Assembly (NCBI GenBank): GCA_023228995.1
Contig: JALOAD010000008.1
Location: forward strand, 1-64,000
Direction of reading: 5' to 3'
Length of the DNA: 64,000 nucleotides
From: Candidatus Muiribacterium halophilum
GTDB lineage: Bacteria; Muiribacteriota; Muiribacteriia; Muiribacteriales; Muiribacteriaceae
Below, piece after piece: positions 45,894 through 54,884 of the stretch (positions within the stretch are counted from its first letter, which is position 1; each line of letters begins with the position of its first letter). Below the pieces are notes generated by a model. The model did not search any database and was not told the origin of the DNA. It saw only the letters and a program-made list of their open reading frames with translations. Position numbers and translations under genes: made by a program.

Positions 45894-47487
45894 CATTCTG
45901 CCTCCCCATATAATTTCTTGCATGTTTTATAATATTTTCGTCAAGTCCCAAAATTTCAGCAACATTTAAAGCATCCTGCGACTGTCTATTATTATTATCT
46001 TTTTCTATAATATATTCCATAAAATTGTTTATAAGTTCTATTCTTGCTTTAATAGTAGTATTTTTTTTATATTTATATTCTTTATCAAATCTCTCATTAT
46101 CAAGACCTTTCATTCTAAAACAAAATACTTCAGAAAAATCAGGAATTTTTAAAAAATGTGTGGAAAACAATGCTGTAAATCTGCTATTTTTAATAAAAAA
46201 CTCTATTAATCCACATAACATTGCAAAAGCTTCATCAGAATTTGTAGTTCTTCCAAATTCATCTATAAGTAATAAAATATTACCTTTTTTATTCAAAACA
46301 TTTATAAGATTTGTTATTTCAGTTCCAAAAGAACTTAATCCTGAAAGTTCAACTTCTACTATTTCAGAAATTGTTAATATATCGTCATAAATTGTTGATA
46401 TAAATTTTTGGCATGGTAAAAAAAAACCATATTGAGCTAGAATCTGAAAAAAAGCTATGCTTTTTATAACAATAGTTTTTCCACCCATATTAGATCCTCT
46501 TATCAATCCTATGCTTTTTTTTAATTCAATATCAAGAGGATAATACTGTAATTTCTTTTTTTTACATTTTTCTCTAAGAGGAATAAATTCACCTTTTTCA
46601 ATTATTAGGGTTTTTTCCTTTTTAAATTCAGGTTTTTGATACATATTATATTTTTTCATAAGAATTACTCGAGAAAAAACTATATCTAGTAATTTTATAC
46701 TATTTATATTTTTCTTTATAATATTTGAAATTTTAAATATTTTTTTAGATATATCTTCAATTATTATATTTTCTTCGTCTGATTCAATTTTTATGAGTTT
46801 TTCCTTTTCTTTTAAAAGTTCAAATATATCTATTGGAAATACTGGTTTTACAATAAAATTCTCTGAATCATAAGTTTCAATATAAAAAAAATCACATTGT
46901 TTTATCTCATCAGCTTTACTATAAGAAATTATAATAAAATCCCTGTATGTAAAATCTAAATTATATTGTTTTAATATTTTTTCAAAAAAATCTTTTCTCT
47001 TTTCTTTTAAATTTTCATCAATTACAGCTAAGTTTTTTCTAATTTCTAGTAAATTGTTTGAATAGCTTGTAGAAAGATGAAAACTCTCTATATCTCCTCC
47101 ACCTTTTGTGAGAATTTCATAGATTTCTTCAAATTCCCATTTAATGTCAAAACAAGTTGATATTTTATTTCCAAGAAGTTTTATTATTTTTTTGAAATTA
47201 AAAAAAAATCTTTTAAAAAGAAAAACATCTGCTGAATTTACAATTTTAAAGCTATCAATATAAGGAATTCTTGAAATACAATATGAAAGTAGAGCTATAT
47301 TTTCTTCATTAGAATTATTAAGAAAATCAAGAAGAATATCGTTTAGTTTATAATGATATTGTAGTTCTTTTAAATCTTTTATTATTTCTTGGTTTTTTTT
47401 CCATGATTTTCCATATGGAGTTAAAAGTTCATACTCTCTAAGAAAATCATTAATAAAAGACCAGCCTAGCATATTATTTTTCAACAT
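45868..47487 (-). CDS. kamC: MutS-like ATPase, probable lysine 5,6-aminomutase reactivase KamC
   Basis: The 539-residue protein ends in a MutS-type ATPase domain with Walker A RGSNMGGKT and Walker B LLLIDEFGRTTNSDEA, and SYGEFGLST-like LSSFGTEI between them. It lacks the mismatch-recognition domain, so a role in DNA repair is unlikely. In lysine-fermentation operons this gene (kamC) accompanies kamB and kamDE and is annotated as the ATPase that reactivates the B12-dependent mutase. It lies between kamB and kamD here. AAAGGGG precedes the ATG. Confidence 0.85.
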   Translation of the reverse strand: MLKNNMLGWSFINDFLREYELLTPYGKSWKKNQEIIKDLKELQYHYKLNDILLDFLNNSNEENIALLSYCISRIPYIDSFKIVNSADVFLFKRFFFNFKKIIKLLGNKISTCFDIKWEFEEIYEILTKGGGDIESFHLSTSYSNNLLEIRKNLAVIDENLKEKRKDFFEKILKQYNLDFTYRDFIIISYSKADEIKQCDFFYIETYDSENFIVKPVFPIDIFELLKEKEKLIKIESDEENIIIEDISKKIFKISNIIKKNINSIKLLDIVFSRVILMKKYNMYQKPEFKKEKTLIIEKGEFIPLREKCKKKKLQYYPLDIELKKSIGLIRGSNMGGKTIVIKSIAFFQILAQYGFFLPCQKFISTIYDDILTISEIVEVELSGLSSFGTEITNLINVLNKKGNILLLIDEFGRTTNSDEAFAMLCGLIEFFIKNSRFTALFSTHFLKIPDFSEVFCFRMKGLDNERFDKEYKYKKNTTIKARIELINNFMEYIIEKDNNNRQSQDALNVAEILGLDENIIKHARNYMGRQNEKQIGTIS

Positions 47488-47498
47488 AAACCCCTTTT

Positions 47499-48347
47499 TT
47501 ACACAATATGTTTATAAGGATTGAATATAATATAATCTAAATTCACTTTTTTGTTAAGCAATTTTTTAATTAAATCTGTTTCTATCATCTTTGAATTTAC
47601 AACAATTCCAGCGAGTTCTAATTTATTTTCAAAAAAAATATTATATTTTTTTCTTATTTTTTTCCATTGTGCAAAATCAAGAAATATCTTTGTCATATCT
47701 TCAAAAACTATATTTTTAATATCTTTTTCAATATTAGAAATTTTATTCAAAGTAATAATACCTTTTATTTTTTTATATAAAATATTTTTATATTCATCTG
47801 AAACTTCTGAATAATCATTTATTTGAAAGATTTTTTCAATACTTTTATTTAAAGAATTATTTTCTATAAAAAAAATATAAAAAAAAACAGAATTCTCCAC
47901 TGAAGATATTTGTGTTACTCTGTCTCCAGCACCATCAACAAATATAGTATTTACATGCTTTTTAACAATTTTTATTATATTTCCAAGATAATCGTTTGTT
48001 TCTGGACCTATAAGACTTATCCTTGCCCGCCTGCCAGCACGGGCAAAGACTAATCTTCCTTCAACAGTTTTATATGGAAAAACTTCATAAATACAAAAAT
48101 CTCCCCCACTTTTATGTATTTCATGTTCTGTGGTTACTATAAAATCATTTTTTTCTACAAAAACTCTAGGTTTAATATTACCAAAAACACTATCTGTAAT
48201 CTCACCATCAATTCCTATTGTCAATCTACAAAATTCAGTTTTATCTCTCATTTTATTAGAAAGATAATTTAAAAAAGTAGTTTTTCCTGAATTCTTACTT
48301 GTACCAGAAACAAATACAGTTTTTCCTATAAATTTATTAAAATCCAT
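47499..48347 (-). CDS. kamB: P-loop protein, probable lysine 5,6-aminomutase reactivase subunit KamB
   Basis: The 282-residue protein starts with a P-loop, VSGTSKNSGKTTFLNYL, and contains FVDGAGDRVTQIS. These features and its place directly after kamA and before kamC identify KamB, the partner of KamC. The pair is thought to replace damaged cobalamin on KamDE. Residues about 103-111 (FARAGRRAR) are encoded by a GC-rich palindrome unlike the rest of the gene. AGGA lies eight bases before the ATG. Confidence 0.82.
   Translation of the reverse strand: MDFNKFIGKTVFVSGTSKNSGKTTFLNYLSNKMRDKTEFCRLTIGIDGEITDSVFGNIKPRVFVEKNDFIVTTEHEIHKSGGDFCIYEVFPYKTVEGRLVFARAGRRARISLIGPETNDYLGNIIKIVKKHVNTIFVDGAGDRVTQISSVENSVFFYIFFIENNSLNKSIEKIFQINDYSEVSDEYKNILYKKIKGIITLNKISNIEKDIKNIVFEDMTKIFLDFAQWKKIRKKYNIFFENKLELAGIVVNSKMIETDLIKKLLNKKVNLDYIIFNPYKHIV
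48023..48046. repeat. GC-rich palindromic element inside kamB
   Basis: TTGCCCG (48023-48029) and CGGGCAA (48040-48046) are perfect seven-base arms around CCTGCCAGCA. The 24 bases are about two thirds G+C in a gene that is otherwise strongly AT-rich. The frame stays open and gives residues FARAGRRAR. No second copy is seen in the window. Confidence 0.7.
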
Positions 48348-48367
48348 TAAATAAATCCTGTAGAAAT

Positions 48368-49630
48368 TTATTTCTTATCCCGATCATTTCTTACAAGACC
48401 TTTCGGTTCAAGTGCAAGTTTTTCTCCGTTAAGAAGTTTAGCAATTCCTGTAAGCGGGCCGTATTTTTCTTCTTTACATAATTCACACCAGCATTCAGAA
48501 AATATATTCTGTGGTTGAGTATAAGTTGTTATAACTCCTTCATAGTTTCTAAGAACTACTCTTCTATCAGACTGAGAAACAATATAATTAGGCATTACAG
48601 GGATTTTTCCTCCACCACCTGGAGCATCGACTACAAATGTAGGAACAGCCATTCCAGTTGTATGACCCCTTAAATTTTCTATTATTTCAATTCCTTTTGA
48701 TATAGATGTTCTAAAATGAGCAATTCCCTTTGAAAGATCACATTGATATATATAATAAGGTTTAACTCTTATTTTTAAAAGTTCATGAACAAGTTTTTTC
48801 ATTATTCTTGGACAATCATTAACATCTCTTAAAAGAACACTCTGATTCCCAACAGGTATTCCATTATCAGCAAGTTTTTCACATGCAATTCTTGATGATT
48901 CAGTTATTTCAGAATAATGATTAAAATGAGTATTAACATAAATAGGATGATATTTTTTTAACATATTTACAAGTGAATCTGTAATTCTCATTGGCATTAC
49001 AACTGGAGTTCTTGAACCTATTCTAATTATTTCAACATGTTCAATAGCTCTAATTTTTTTTATTACATATTCAAGAGAATTGTCATCAAGAGTAAGCGGA
49101 TCTCCACCAGATATAAGAACATCTCTAATTTCTTTATGCTTTTTTATATATTCAACAGCTTTATCAATATTATCTTTTGGCATATGAACATCTTCAAACC
49201 CCACCATTCTTCTTCTTGTACAATGTCTGCAATTCATAGAACATATATTTGTAACTAATAAAAGAACTCTATCTGGATATCTATGAGTAAGTCCGGGAAC
49301 TGGTGAATCAACATCTTCATGAAGTGGATCATCAAGATCAGATATATCATCATTTAATTCTTTAATATCAGGAACACCCTGTAATCTTACCGAACATAAC
49401 TTATATGATTTATCCATTAAAGCTGCATAATATGGAGTTATAGCCATTCTAAATTTTTCAAGACATTTTTTTAAATTTGTTTTTTCCTTTTCATCAATCG
49501 GAAGAACTTTTTCAAGAGTTTCAATATCTTTTATATTATTTCTCATCTGCCATTTCCAGTCATTCCACTGTTCTTCTGTAACATCTTTAAATAAAGGTAT
49601 TTTATTATACTCAACCTTATTAAATTTCAT
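48368..49630 (-). CDS. kamA: Lysine 2,3-aminomutase
   Basis: This 420-residue radical SAM, PLP-dependent enzyme turns L-lysine into L-beta-lysine, the first step of the pathway. The cluster cysteines are C130, C134 and C137 in CSMNCRHCTRR; SGGDPLTL follows; K342 in APGGGGKIP is the PLP lysine; and ECWCELC near the end matches the zinc-binding C-terminus. GGAGG precedes the ATG. Length agrees with the clostridial enzyme. Confidence 0.97.
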   Translation of the reverse strand: MKFNKVEYNKIPLFKDVTEEQWNDWKWQMRNNIKDIETLEKVLPIDEKEKTNLKKCLEKFRMAITPYYAALMDKSYKLCSVRLQGVPDIKELNDDISDLDDPLHEDVDSPVPGLTHRYPDRVLLLVTNICSMNCRHCTRRRMVGFEDVHMPKDNIDKAVEYIKKHKEIRDVLISGGDPLTLDDNSLEYVIKKIRAIEHVEIIRIGSRTPVVMPMRITDSLVNMLKKYHPIYVNTHFNHYSEITESSRIACEKLADNGIPVGNQSVLLRDVNDCPRIMKKLVHELLKIRVKPYYIYQCDLSKGIAHFRTSISKGIEIIENLRGHTTGMAVPTFVVDAPGGGGKIPVMPNYIVSQSDRRVVLRNYEGVITTYTQPQNIFSECWCELCKEEKYGPLTGIAKLLNGEKLALEPKGLVRNDRDKK

Positions 49631-49644
49631 ATTATTCTCCTCCT

Positions 49645-50685
49645 TTATACATATAATCTCTCATAAAGTTCTCTTATTTGTGATGATTCTCTAACAATAT
49701 CAAGTGTCAAATCAGCATGACCTTTTGTATAACCATTTCCAACAATCATATCAACATCTTTTCCAACACCTTCAGCACCAAGTGCTGCTTTTGTAAAAGA
49801 AGTCGCCATTGAAAAAAAGTAAACAAGTCCTTTATCTTTACACATCATTATTGATGCCATTTCTGTATTTTCAATATTTACAGAATTAATAACTACATCT
49901 GCAAGTTCTCCATTTGTATATTTGGAAATTTCTTCATAACATAAAAGTGCATCACAAGCATTTAATTTTAAAATAACATCACATATTCCAAGTTTTTTTA
50001 AGTTTTCAATATTATTATCAGAATATTCAATACCAATTATCTTTCCATTTCTTCCAACACGCTTTCTTGCCTCATAAGCACATAAAACACCAGATTTCCC
50101 ACCTGCTCCAATAATAACTACAGTATTATTAAGCTTTACAAATCTCGCAGTCTGTGCTGGAGCTCCACATACATCAAGTACTGCTAGAGCTAAAGAAGCT
50201 GGAATATCATCTGGTAAAACTGAATATATACCACTTTCAAATAGAATAGCCTGAGCTTTAACAATAACTTGATCTATTTGTTTTTTTACTTCTATTATTT
50301 TTTCTATTTTTAACGGAGTTAATGAAAGTGATACAAGAGAAGCAATTTTGTCACCTTCTTTAAGTTTTATTTTATTTTTTAATAAATTGCCAATTTTTTT
50401 TACTTTTCCAATAAACATTCCACCAGAACCAGTTACAGGATTTTGCATTTTCCCTTTTTCTTCAACAATATTTAGTATTATTTCTTTAATTTTTTCAGAG
50501 TTATTTTCAGCTTGTTCTTTTATCTGAGTAAAAGATGCTGAATCAATATTAAGTATTTCAACATCAACAAGTATTTCATTATCATAAATTAAAGAAAAAT
50601 CATTATTTATTTTTTTTGCAGGTTGCGGAAGAACTCCAACAGGTTCAATAACTCTATGTGCACCAAAAGGGTTTCCTTTTTGCAT
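49645..50685 (-). CDS. kdd: L-erythro-3,5-diaminohexanoate dehydrogenase
   Basis: The 346-residue NAD-dependent enzyme oxidises 3,5-diaminohexanoate to 5-amino-3-oxohexanoate. The N-terminus KGNPFGAHRVIEPVGVLPQPA is diagnostic of Kdd. The nucleotide-binding motif is VVIIGAGGKSGVL, and GSGGMFIGKV near residue 85 fits the family. It lies between kamA and kce, three bases after kce's stop, with GGAGG upstream. Confidence 0.96.
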   Translation of the reverse strand: MQKGNPFGAHRVIEPVGVLPQPAKKINNDFSLIYDNEILVDVEILNIDSASFTQIKEQAENNSEKIKEIILNIVEEKGKMQNPVTGSGGMFIGKVKKIGNLLKNKIKLKEGDKIASLVSLSLTPLKIEKIIEVKKQIDQVIVKAQAILFESGIYSVLPDDIPASLALAVLDVCGAPAQTARFVKLNNTVVIIGAGGKSGVLCAYEARKRVGRNGKIIGIEYSDNNIENLKKLGICDVILKLNACDALLCYEEISKYTNGELADVVINSVNIENTEMASIMMCKDKGLVYFFSMATSFTKAALGAEGVGKDVDMIVGNGYTKGHADLTLDIVRESSQIRELYERLYV

Positions 50686-50688
50686 TTA

Positions 50689-51510
50689 TCATCCCTCCTT
50701 TAATTTTAATAATTTTCTAACATCTTGAGGTTTTGCAATTTCAAGACCAGCTTCTTTTGATATTCTAACTGCTCTCTCGACAAGCTCAGCATTATTTTTT
50801 GCAAGAACTCCTTTAGAATAATAAATATTATCTTCAAATCCAACTCTTAAAAATCCTCCCAAATCAATTGCTCCAAAATGAGCCATAAGTGAAGCTCTAC
50901 CCCCAATACCAATAACAGTAAAATGACTACCTAAAGGCAATCTGCTGACAAAAATATTAAGGTTTTCTGAAGAATAAGGTACTCCACCAGGTACATTTAA
51001 TACAAATCCATAATGAAATGGTGGTTTTAAAATACCTTCTTTAATAAGAACATGGGATGCATATATATGAGAAAGATCAAAACATTCAAGAGTTGGTCTA
51101 ACTTTATATTTTTCCATTTCAATTGCAAACTCTCTCATAATTGGAAGAGTATTCACAATATATTCATCTCCAAAATTTACCGTACCACAATCAAGAGATG
51201 CCATATCAGGTGAAAGTCTAACTGGTTGAAGTCTTTCTTCAGGAGTCATTCCAACTGCTCCCCCTGTTGTAACTTCAATAACTATATCGCATTTTTGTCT
51301 TATAAGTTCAATAGCTTTTTTGAATACTTCAATATCCTGAGTAGGATTGCCATTTTTATCTCTTACATGAAGATGTACAATTGAAGCACCAGCTAAATAA
51401 GCTTCATAAGTAGAAACAGCAATTTCTTCAGGCGTAACTGGCAATGCTGGATTATGTTTTTTGGTAGTTTCGGCACCCGAAACAGCACAGGTAATTATCA
51501 TTTTTTTCAT
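50689..51510 (-). CDS. kce: 3-keto-5-aminohexanoate cleavage enzyme
   Basis: The 273-residue TIM-barrel zinc enzyme reacts 5-amino-3-oxohexanoate with acetyl-CoA to give acetoacetate and 3-aminobutyryl-CoA. H46 and H48 in VHLHVRDKNG match the zinc ligands known for the Cloacimonas enzyme; E226 in GFEDNIYYSKG is the likely third ligand. GAETTKKHNPALPVTPEEI at the N-terminus is typical. GGAG precedes the ATG. Confidence 0.97.
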   Translation of the reverse strand: MKKMIITCAVSGAETTKKHNPALPVTPEEIAVSTYEAYLAGASIVHLHVRDKNGNPTQDIEVFKKAIELIRQKCDIVIEVTTGGAVGMTPEERLQPVRLSPDMASLDCGTVNFGDEYIVNTLPIMREFAIEMEKYKVRPTLECFDLSHIYASHVLIKEGILKPPFHYGFVLNVPGGVPYSSENLNIFVSRLPLGSHFTVIGIGGRASLMAHFGAIDLGGFLRVGFEDNIYYSKGVLAKNNAELVERAVRISKEAGLEIAKPQDVRKLLKLKEG

Positions 51511-51518
51511 ACTTTCTC

Positions 51519-52184
51519 CTAAAATCTACCTAAATTTTCTGATATAGTTAATTTAGCTTTTGTATTTTCAATAACAAATTCAAGTGTTGTATCTTCTGAT
51601 ATTTCTTCAAGTAAAAGTCCATTTTTTGTAACAGAAATAACTGCAAGATCCGTTACTATCTTATCTACTACATTAACTCCTGTCAAAGGAAGAGAGCATT
51701 TTTCAAGAATTTTAGAATTACCATGTTTATCAATATGTTCCATAGCAATTATAACTTTTTTAGCTCCGGTTACAAGATCCATTGCTCCACCCATTCCAGG
51801 AACCATTTTCCCGGGTATCATATAATTTGCAAGATTACCATGAGAATCCACCTCTAATGCTCCAAGCACAGTTGCATCAAGATGTCCTCCTCTAATAATC
51901 CCAAAAGACATTGTTGAATCAAAAAAACACCCACCATTTTGTATAGTTACAAATGCTCCGCCTGCATTAATAAGGTCAGCATCTTCTTGCCCTACTTGAC
52001 ATGCTTTTCCAAGTCCTGTAAATCCATTCTCAGAATGAAGAAGTATTGTCTTATCATCAGGAAGAAAATCAGCACATAGAGTTGGAAGTCCAATGCCAAG
52101 ATTTACAAGTGAATTATCAGGAAATTCCTTAACTATTCTTTTTGCTATCTTTTCTCTTTTCAATTGCTTTTCATTTTTAATCAT
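51519..52184 (-). CDS. atoA: Butyrate-acetoacetate CoA-transferase subunit beta
   Basis: The 221-residue subunit carries the catalytic glutamate, E52 in LLHSENGFTG. GGAFVTIQNGGCFFDS and ATVLGALEVDSHGNLANY read as in the SENG-type family I CoA transferases. With AtoD it should move CoA from butyryl-CoA to the acetoacetate made by Kce. The ATG at 52184 has GGAGG upstream and overlaps atoD by eight bases; an in-frame ATG four codons earlier is less likely. Confidence 0.94.
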   Translation of the reverse strand: MIKNEKQLKREKIAKRIVKEFPDNSLVNLGIGLPTLCADFLPDDKTILLHSENGFTGLGKACQVGQEDADLINAGGAFVTIQNGGCFFDSTMSFGIIRGGHLDATVLGALEVDSHGNLANYMIPGKMVPGMGGAMDLVTGAKKVIIAMEHIDKHGNSKILEKCSLPLTGVNVVDKIVTDLAVISVTKNGLLLEEISEDTTLEFVIENTKAKLTISENLGRF

Positions 52185-52839
52185 TTTTGCCTCCAACTAC
52201 TATAGTATTGACAAAAACACCTGGAACAGTAATATTTTCATTTTCAATTTGTCCGGTTTTTACTAATTTTTTAGTTTCAATTATTGTATTTTCACCTGCC
52301 ATTGCCATTACAACATTAAAATTCTTAGCAGATTTTGCTATAAAAGCATTTCCAAATTCATCACAAATATTTGAACTTATTAAAGAGAATTCAGCTTTTA
52401 AAGCTTCTTCAAGAATATATTTAATTCCATCGACTTCAATTATCTTTTTACCTTTTTCAACTTCAGTTCCAACACCTGTTGGAGTAAGTATTCCACCAAG
52501 TCCAGTTCCACCAGCTCGTATTTTTTCAGCAAGAGAACCTTGTGGAACAAGAATAACTTCTAGTTCTCCTGAATTCATTTGTTGTCCTGCTATTGGATTA
52601 AGTCCAATATGTGAAGCTATGAGTTTTTTCACTCTTTTCTCTACTATAAGTCTTCCTACACCTGGTTTGTCTGGATAACCTGCATCATTACAAATAATTG
52701 TTAAATCTTTTGTTCCTTGTTCTACTAAAGCATCAATTAGAGATAAAGGCTGTCCACAACACATAAAACCTGATATCATTATTGTTGCTCCATCTTTAAT
52801 AATTTTTACACTATCAGCTGGATTTAATACTTTTTTCAT
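52177..52839 (-). CDS. atoD: Butyrate-acetoacetate CoA-transferase subunit alpha
   Basis: The 220-residue subunit starts with VLNPADSVKIIKDGATIMISGF and contains CCGQPLSLIDAL, TIICNDAGYP and PTGVGTEVEKGK, as in family I CoA-transferase alpha subunits. It is the first gene of the lysine operon. AGGGG precedes the ATG, and a TATAAT promoter with an upstream palindrome lies in the leader. Confidence 0.94.
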   Translation of the reverse strand: MKKVLNPADSVKIIKDGATIMISGFMCCGQPLSLIDALVEQGTKDLTIICNDAGYPDKPGVGRLIVEKRVKKLIASHIGLNPIAGQQMNSGELEVILVPQGSLAEKIRAGGTGLGGILTPTGVGTEVEKGKKIIEVDGIKYILEEALKAEFSLISSNICDEFGNAFIAKSAKNFNVVMAMAGENTIIETKKLVKTGQIENENITVPGVFVNTIVVGGKND

Positions 52840-52865
52840 ATTATCCCCTTGATTTTTTTGTGTTT

Positions 52866-52925
52866 ATTATAACAGAAAATGATAGAAAATAGAAATATCA
52901 CTAATCATAACATTAAAAATGTTAT
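52866..52925 (-). promoter_or_regulatory. Promoter and possible operator of the lysine fermentation operon
   Basis: On the minus strand TATAAT (52866-52871) lies about 27 bases before the atoD start; the -35 region is weak (TTCTAT at 17 bases). ATAACATT-AAA-AATGTTAT (52907-52925), an inverted repeat with perfect eight-base arms, lies about 36 bases upstream of the -10 element. A weak -35 plus a nearby palindrome suggests an activator or repressor site. Confidence 0.5.
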
Positions 52926-52964
52926 TTGCTTTGATTTAGTTATACAAAAGATTTTGCATTATGT

Positions 52965-52991
52965 AAAAAAAGCAAACAAATGTTTTGCTTT
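52965..52991 (-). terminator. Probable terminator of the outer-membrane protein gene
   Basis: AAAGCAAA and TTTGCTTT form an eight-pair stem on the minus strand, followed by a further run of T residues. It lies 43 bases after the stop of the gene at 53034-54884 and before the atoD promoter. Confidence 0.6.
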
Positions 52992-53033
52992 AGATTTACC
53001 GGAAAGATTTAATAAAATAATTAAAAATATTTT

Positions 53034-54884
53034 TTAGAATTTTTTTCTATAGTTCATAATAAGATTTGTATTGTCAAAACTTCCATCACCTTTTTTCCCT
53101 GAGTGATCAATCATTTCTACTCCAAATTCATAAAACGAATTATTCCCAGTCCTGCTTTCAAGACCAGCATAGAATTTCCCTTCTGTATAGTTTTTTAAAC
53201 CACTAGAATCACTAAAATCAGTTCCTAGTTTAATTACTTTCCCATCTTTTGAAAATATCTGTAATTCAAATCCAATTGAATTTATATCTTCAAGAGCATT
53301 ATCGTTATCAAAAGCATCTTGAGAATCATGAGATAATACCTCTGCATAACCATTGATTTCTCTATATGCATCTATAAATTTGTTGAAATCAACCCTTGTG
53401 GTTTGTGCTTTTCTAATAATATTTTTATACAAAGTTGTATTTTCATTTGAAGTATGAGATATAACTGTATTATAACCAAATAATTGTTTATTTAACGTAA
53501 GATTGATTACTGTATCCTCATCTGACTGTGCTTTTAATGCTAAATCCTGTTGATCTGAAATCAGATAATTAAACTGATAAAAAGTTTCTCCAATATTATA
53601 AAAAACTGACAATCCTTTATCTTCTGTAATATATGAAGAATTAGCATTTTCATCATTTTTATATCTTACAGCAGCAGATAATTTATCATTAAATCTTCTA
53701 TAATAATCTAAAGACATAATAGTTTTTTCAGAAGACGGTGTGTTATATGAACGGTAATTATTAATATTATCACCGGCAAGATAAAGATTTTCTGCAAAAA
53801 TATAATTTACATTAAGCTTTTTTATAATATCATCCCTATCAAATGCAAGTGAATATCCTATTGAATCATTATTTGCTGAAATATTATCAACAGTACTCTG
53901 GGCAATACCAGCTTCGTATTTAAAACTTCTATGTTCTCCATTAAAAAACACAATATTCTGATTTATATCAGAAGAAATTCCAGGAATTATTCCAAATATT
54001 TCACCTTTTCTTTTTAAAAATGAAACATTTCCATTTTTTAACGAATAAGAAAATATATCATCATTAATATCATCATTGCTATTCATTCTTCTGACAAATT
54101 GCATTTTTCCAAAATCAACCATAAAATAATCTGTAGAAAGTCCTGCTTTGTTCAAAAAGAAAAAGTCATCCTGAACAAGATCTGAATATTCAAGAGAAAA
54201 ATATTTATCATAGTATTTCATCCAAGCATTTATATCAGAGCCAGAATCTCTATACCAAGTATCAATATGCAGATTAAATTTATTTGCAGGGTTACTTGGA
54301 TTTACACTTTCAATATCAACCCAATTTTTCAATGTACTTTCCTGACCTTTTTCAGGATTAAAGTATTCCCATAATGCTTTATTATTTGAATCATAATATT
54401 CACCAGTAAAATCATAACTTATTTTTGTTACAAAATTTTCTATCTTAGCAGTTTGATATTCAGGCATATCCATCTTTTTTTTCTTAGATTGAACTTTTGT
54501 ATCGACAGGAAGATCTAATCTTTTTTCAAATTTTCTAATTCTTTCTTCGATTTTTGTAGATTCAGAGGAGAATAAAAAATTAATTTCATCTGAAAATTCA
54601 ATTACAAGATTTAATATGTTTTTAATATCATAATAAGTAAGTCTTTCCATATAAAGTCTATCATCTGTATTAGTAAGAAGCATAACAGATAAAACCGCCA
54701 TATCTTTTCTGGTTATTATAGAACCTTTTTTATATATTTCAGGTGCAATAATAAGTTTTCTTAACATAAGATCTTCTATAATTGGATAACTAAAATGATT
54801 TTCTGCTAGTATTGAATTTAATGCTGCAAAACTAGGAACAAAATATATAAGAACAAAAAAGATAAATAATGCCTTTTTTATCAC
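53034..54884 (-). CDS. Probable outer-membrane beta-barrel protein with SLH-like N-terminus
   Basis: The 616-residue protein has a signal peptide (ALFIFFVLIYFVPSFA). Residues 29-75 (HFSYPIIEDLMLRKLI, GSIITRKDMAVLSVML) follow the S-layer-homology pattern, and a charged coiled-coil stretch follows to about 140. The rest is long, amphipathic and rich in Tyr, Asn and Asp, with alternating strands, and ends in MNYRKKF with a terminal Phe, the usual signal for barrel insertion. This is the OmpM-like layout in which the SLH part binds the cell wall and the barrel sits in the outer membrane. The start is a GTG with GGAGG five bases upstream. It is transcribed alone. Confidence 0.75.
   Translation of the reverse strand: MIKKALFIFFVLIYFVPSFAALNSILAENHFSYPIIEDLMLRKLIIAPEIYKKGSIITRKDMAVLSVMLLTNTDDRLYMERLTYYDIKNILNLVIEFSDEINFLFSSESTKIEERIRKFEKRLDLPVDTKVQSKKKKMDMPEYQTAKIENFVTKISYDFTGEYYDSNNKALWEYFNPEKGQESTLKNWVDIESVNPSNPANKFNLHIDTWYRDSGSDINAWMKYYDKYFSLEYSDLVQDDFFFLNKAGLSTDYFMVDFGKMQFVRRMNSNDDINDDIFSYSLKNGNVSFLKRKGEIFGIIPGISSDINQNIVFFNGEHRSFKYEAGIAQSTVDNISANNDSIGYSLAFDRDDIIKKLNVNYIFAENLYLAGDNINNYRSYNTPSSEKTIMSLDYYRRFNDKLSAAVRYKNDENANSSYITEDKGLSVFYNIGETFYQFNYLISDQQDLALKAQSDEDTVINLTLNKQLFGYNTVISHTSNENTTLYKNIIRKAQTTRVDFNKFIDAYREINGYAEVLSHDSQDAFDNDNALEDINSIGFELQIFSKDGKVIKLGTDFSDSSGLKNYTEGKFYAGLESRTGNNSFYEFGVEMIDHSGKKGDGSFDNTNLIMNYRKKF

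Noticed and set aside
45868-47487. DNA mismatch repair protein MutS
   Set aside because: Only the ATPase domain is MutS-like; mismatch-binding domains are missing and the gene lies inside the lysine operon, so KamC is the better call.
52187-52678. Plus-strand frame of 163 codons opposite atoD
   Set aside because: AtoD is complete and well conserved on the minus strand; the opposite frame is a by-product of its codon use.
52840-52964. Lysine or cobalamin riboswitch before atoD
   Set aside because: The predicted leader between TATAAT and the start is about 20 bases, too short for either riboswitch, and no conserved core is visible.
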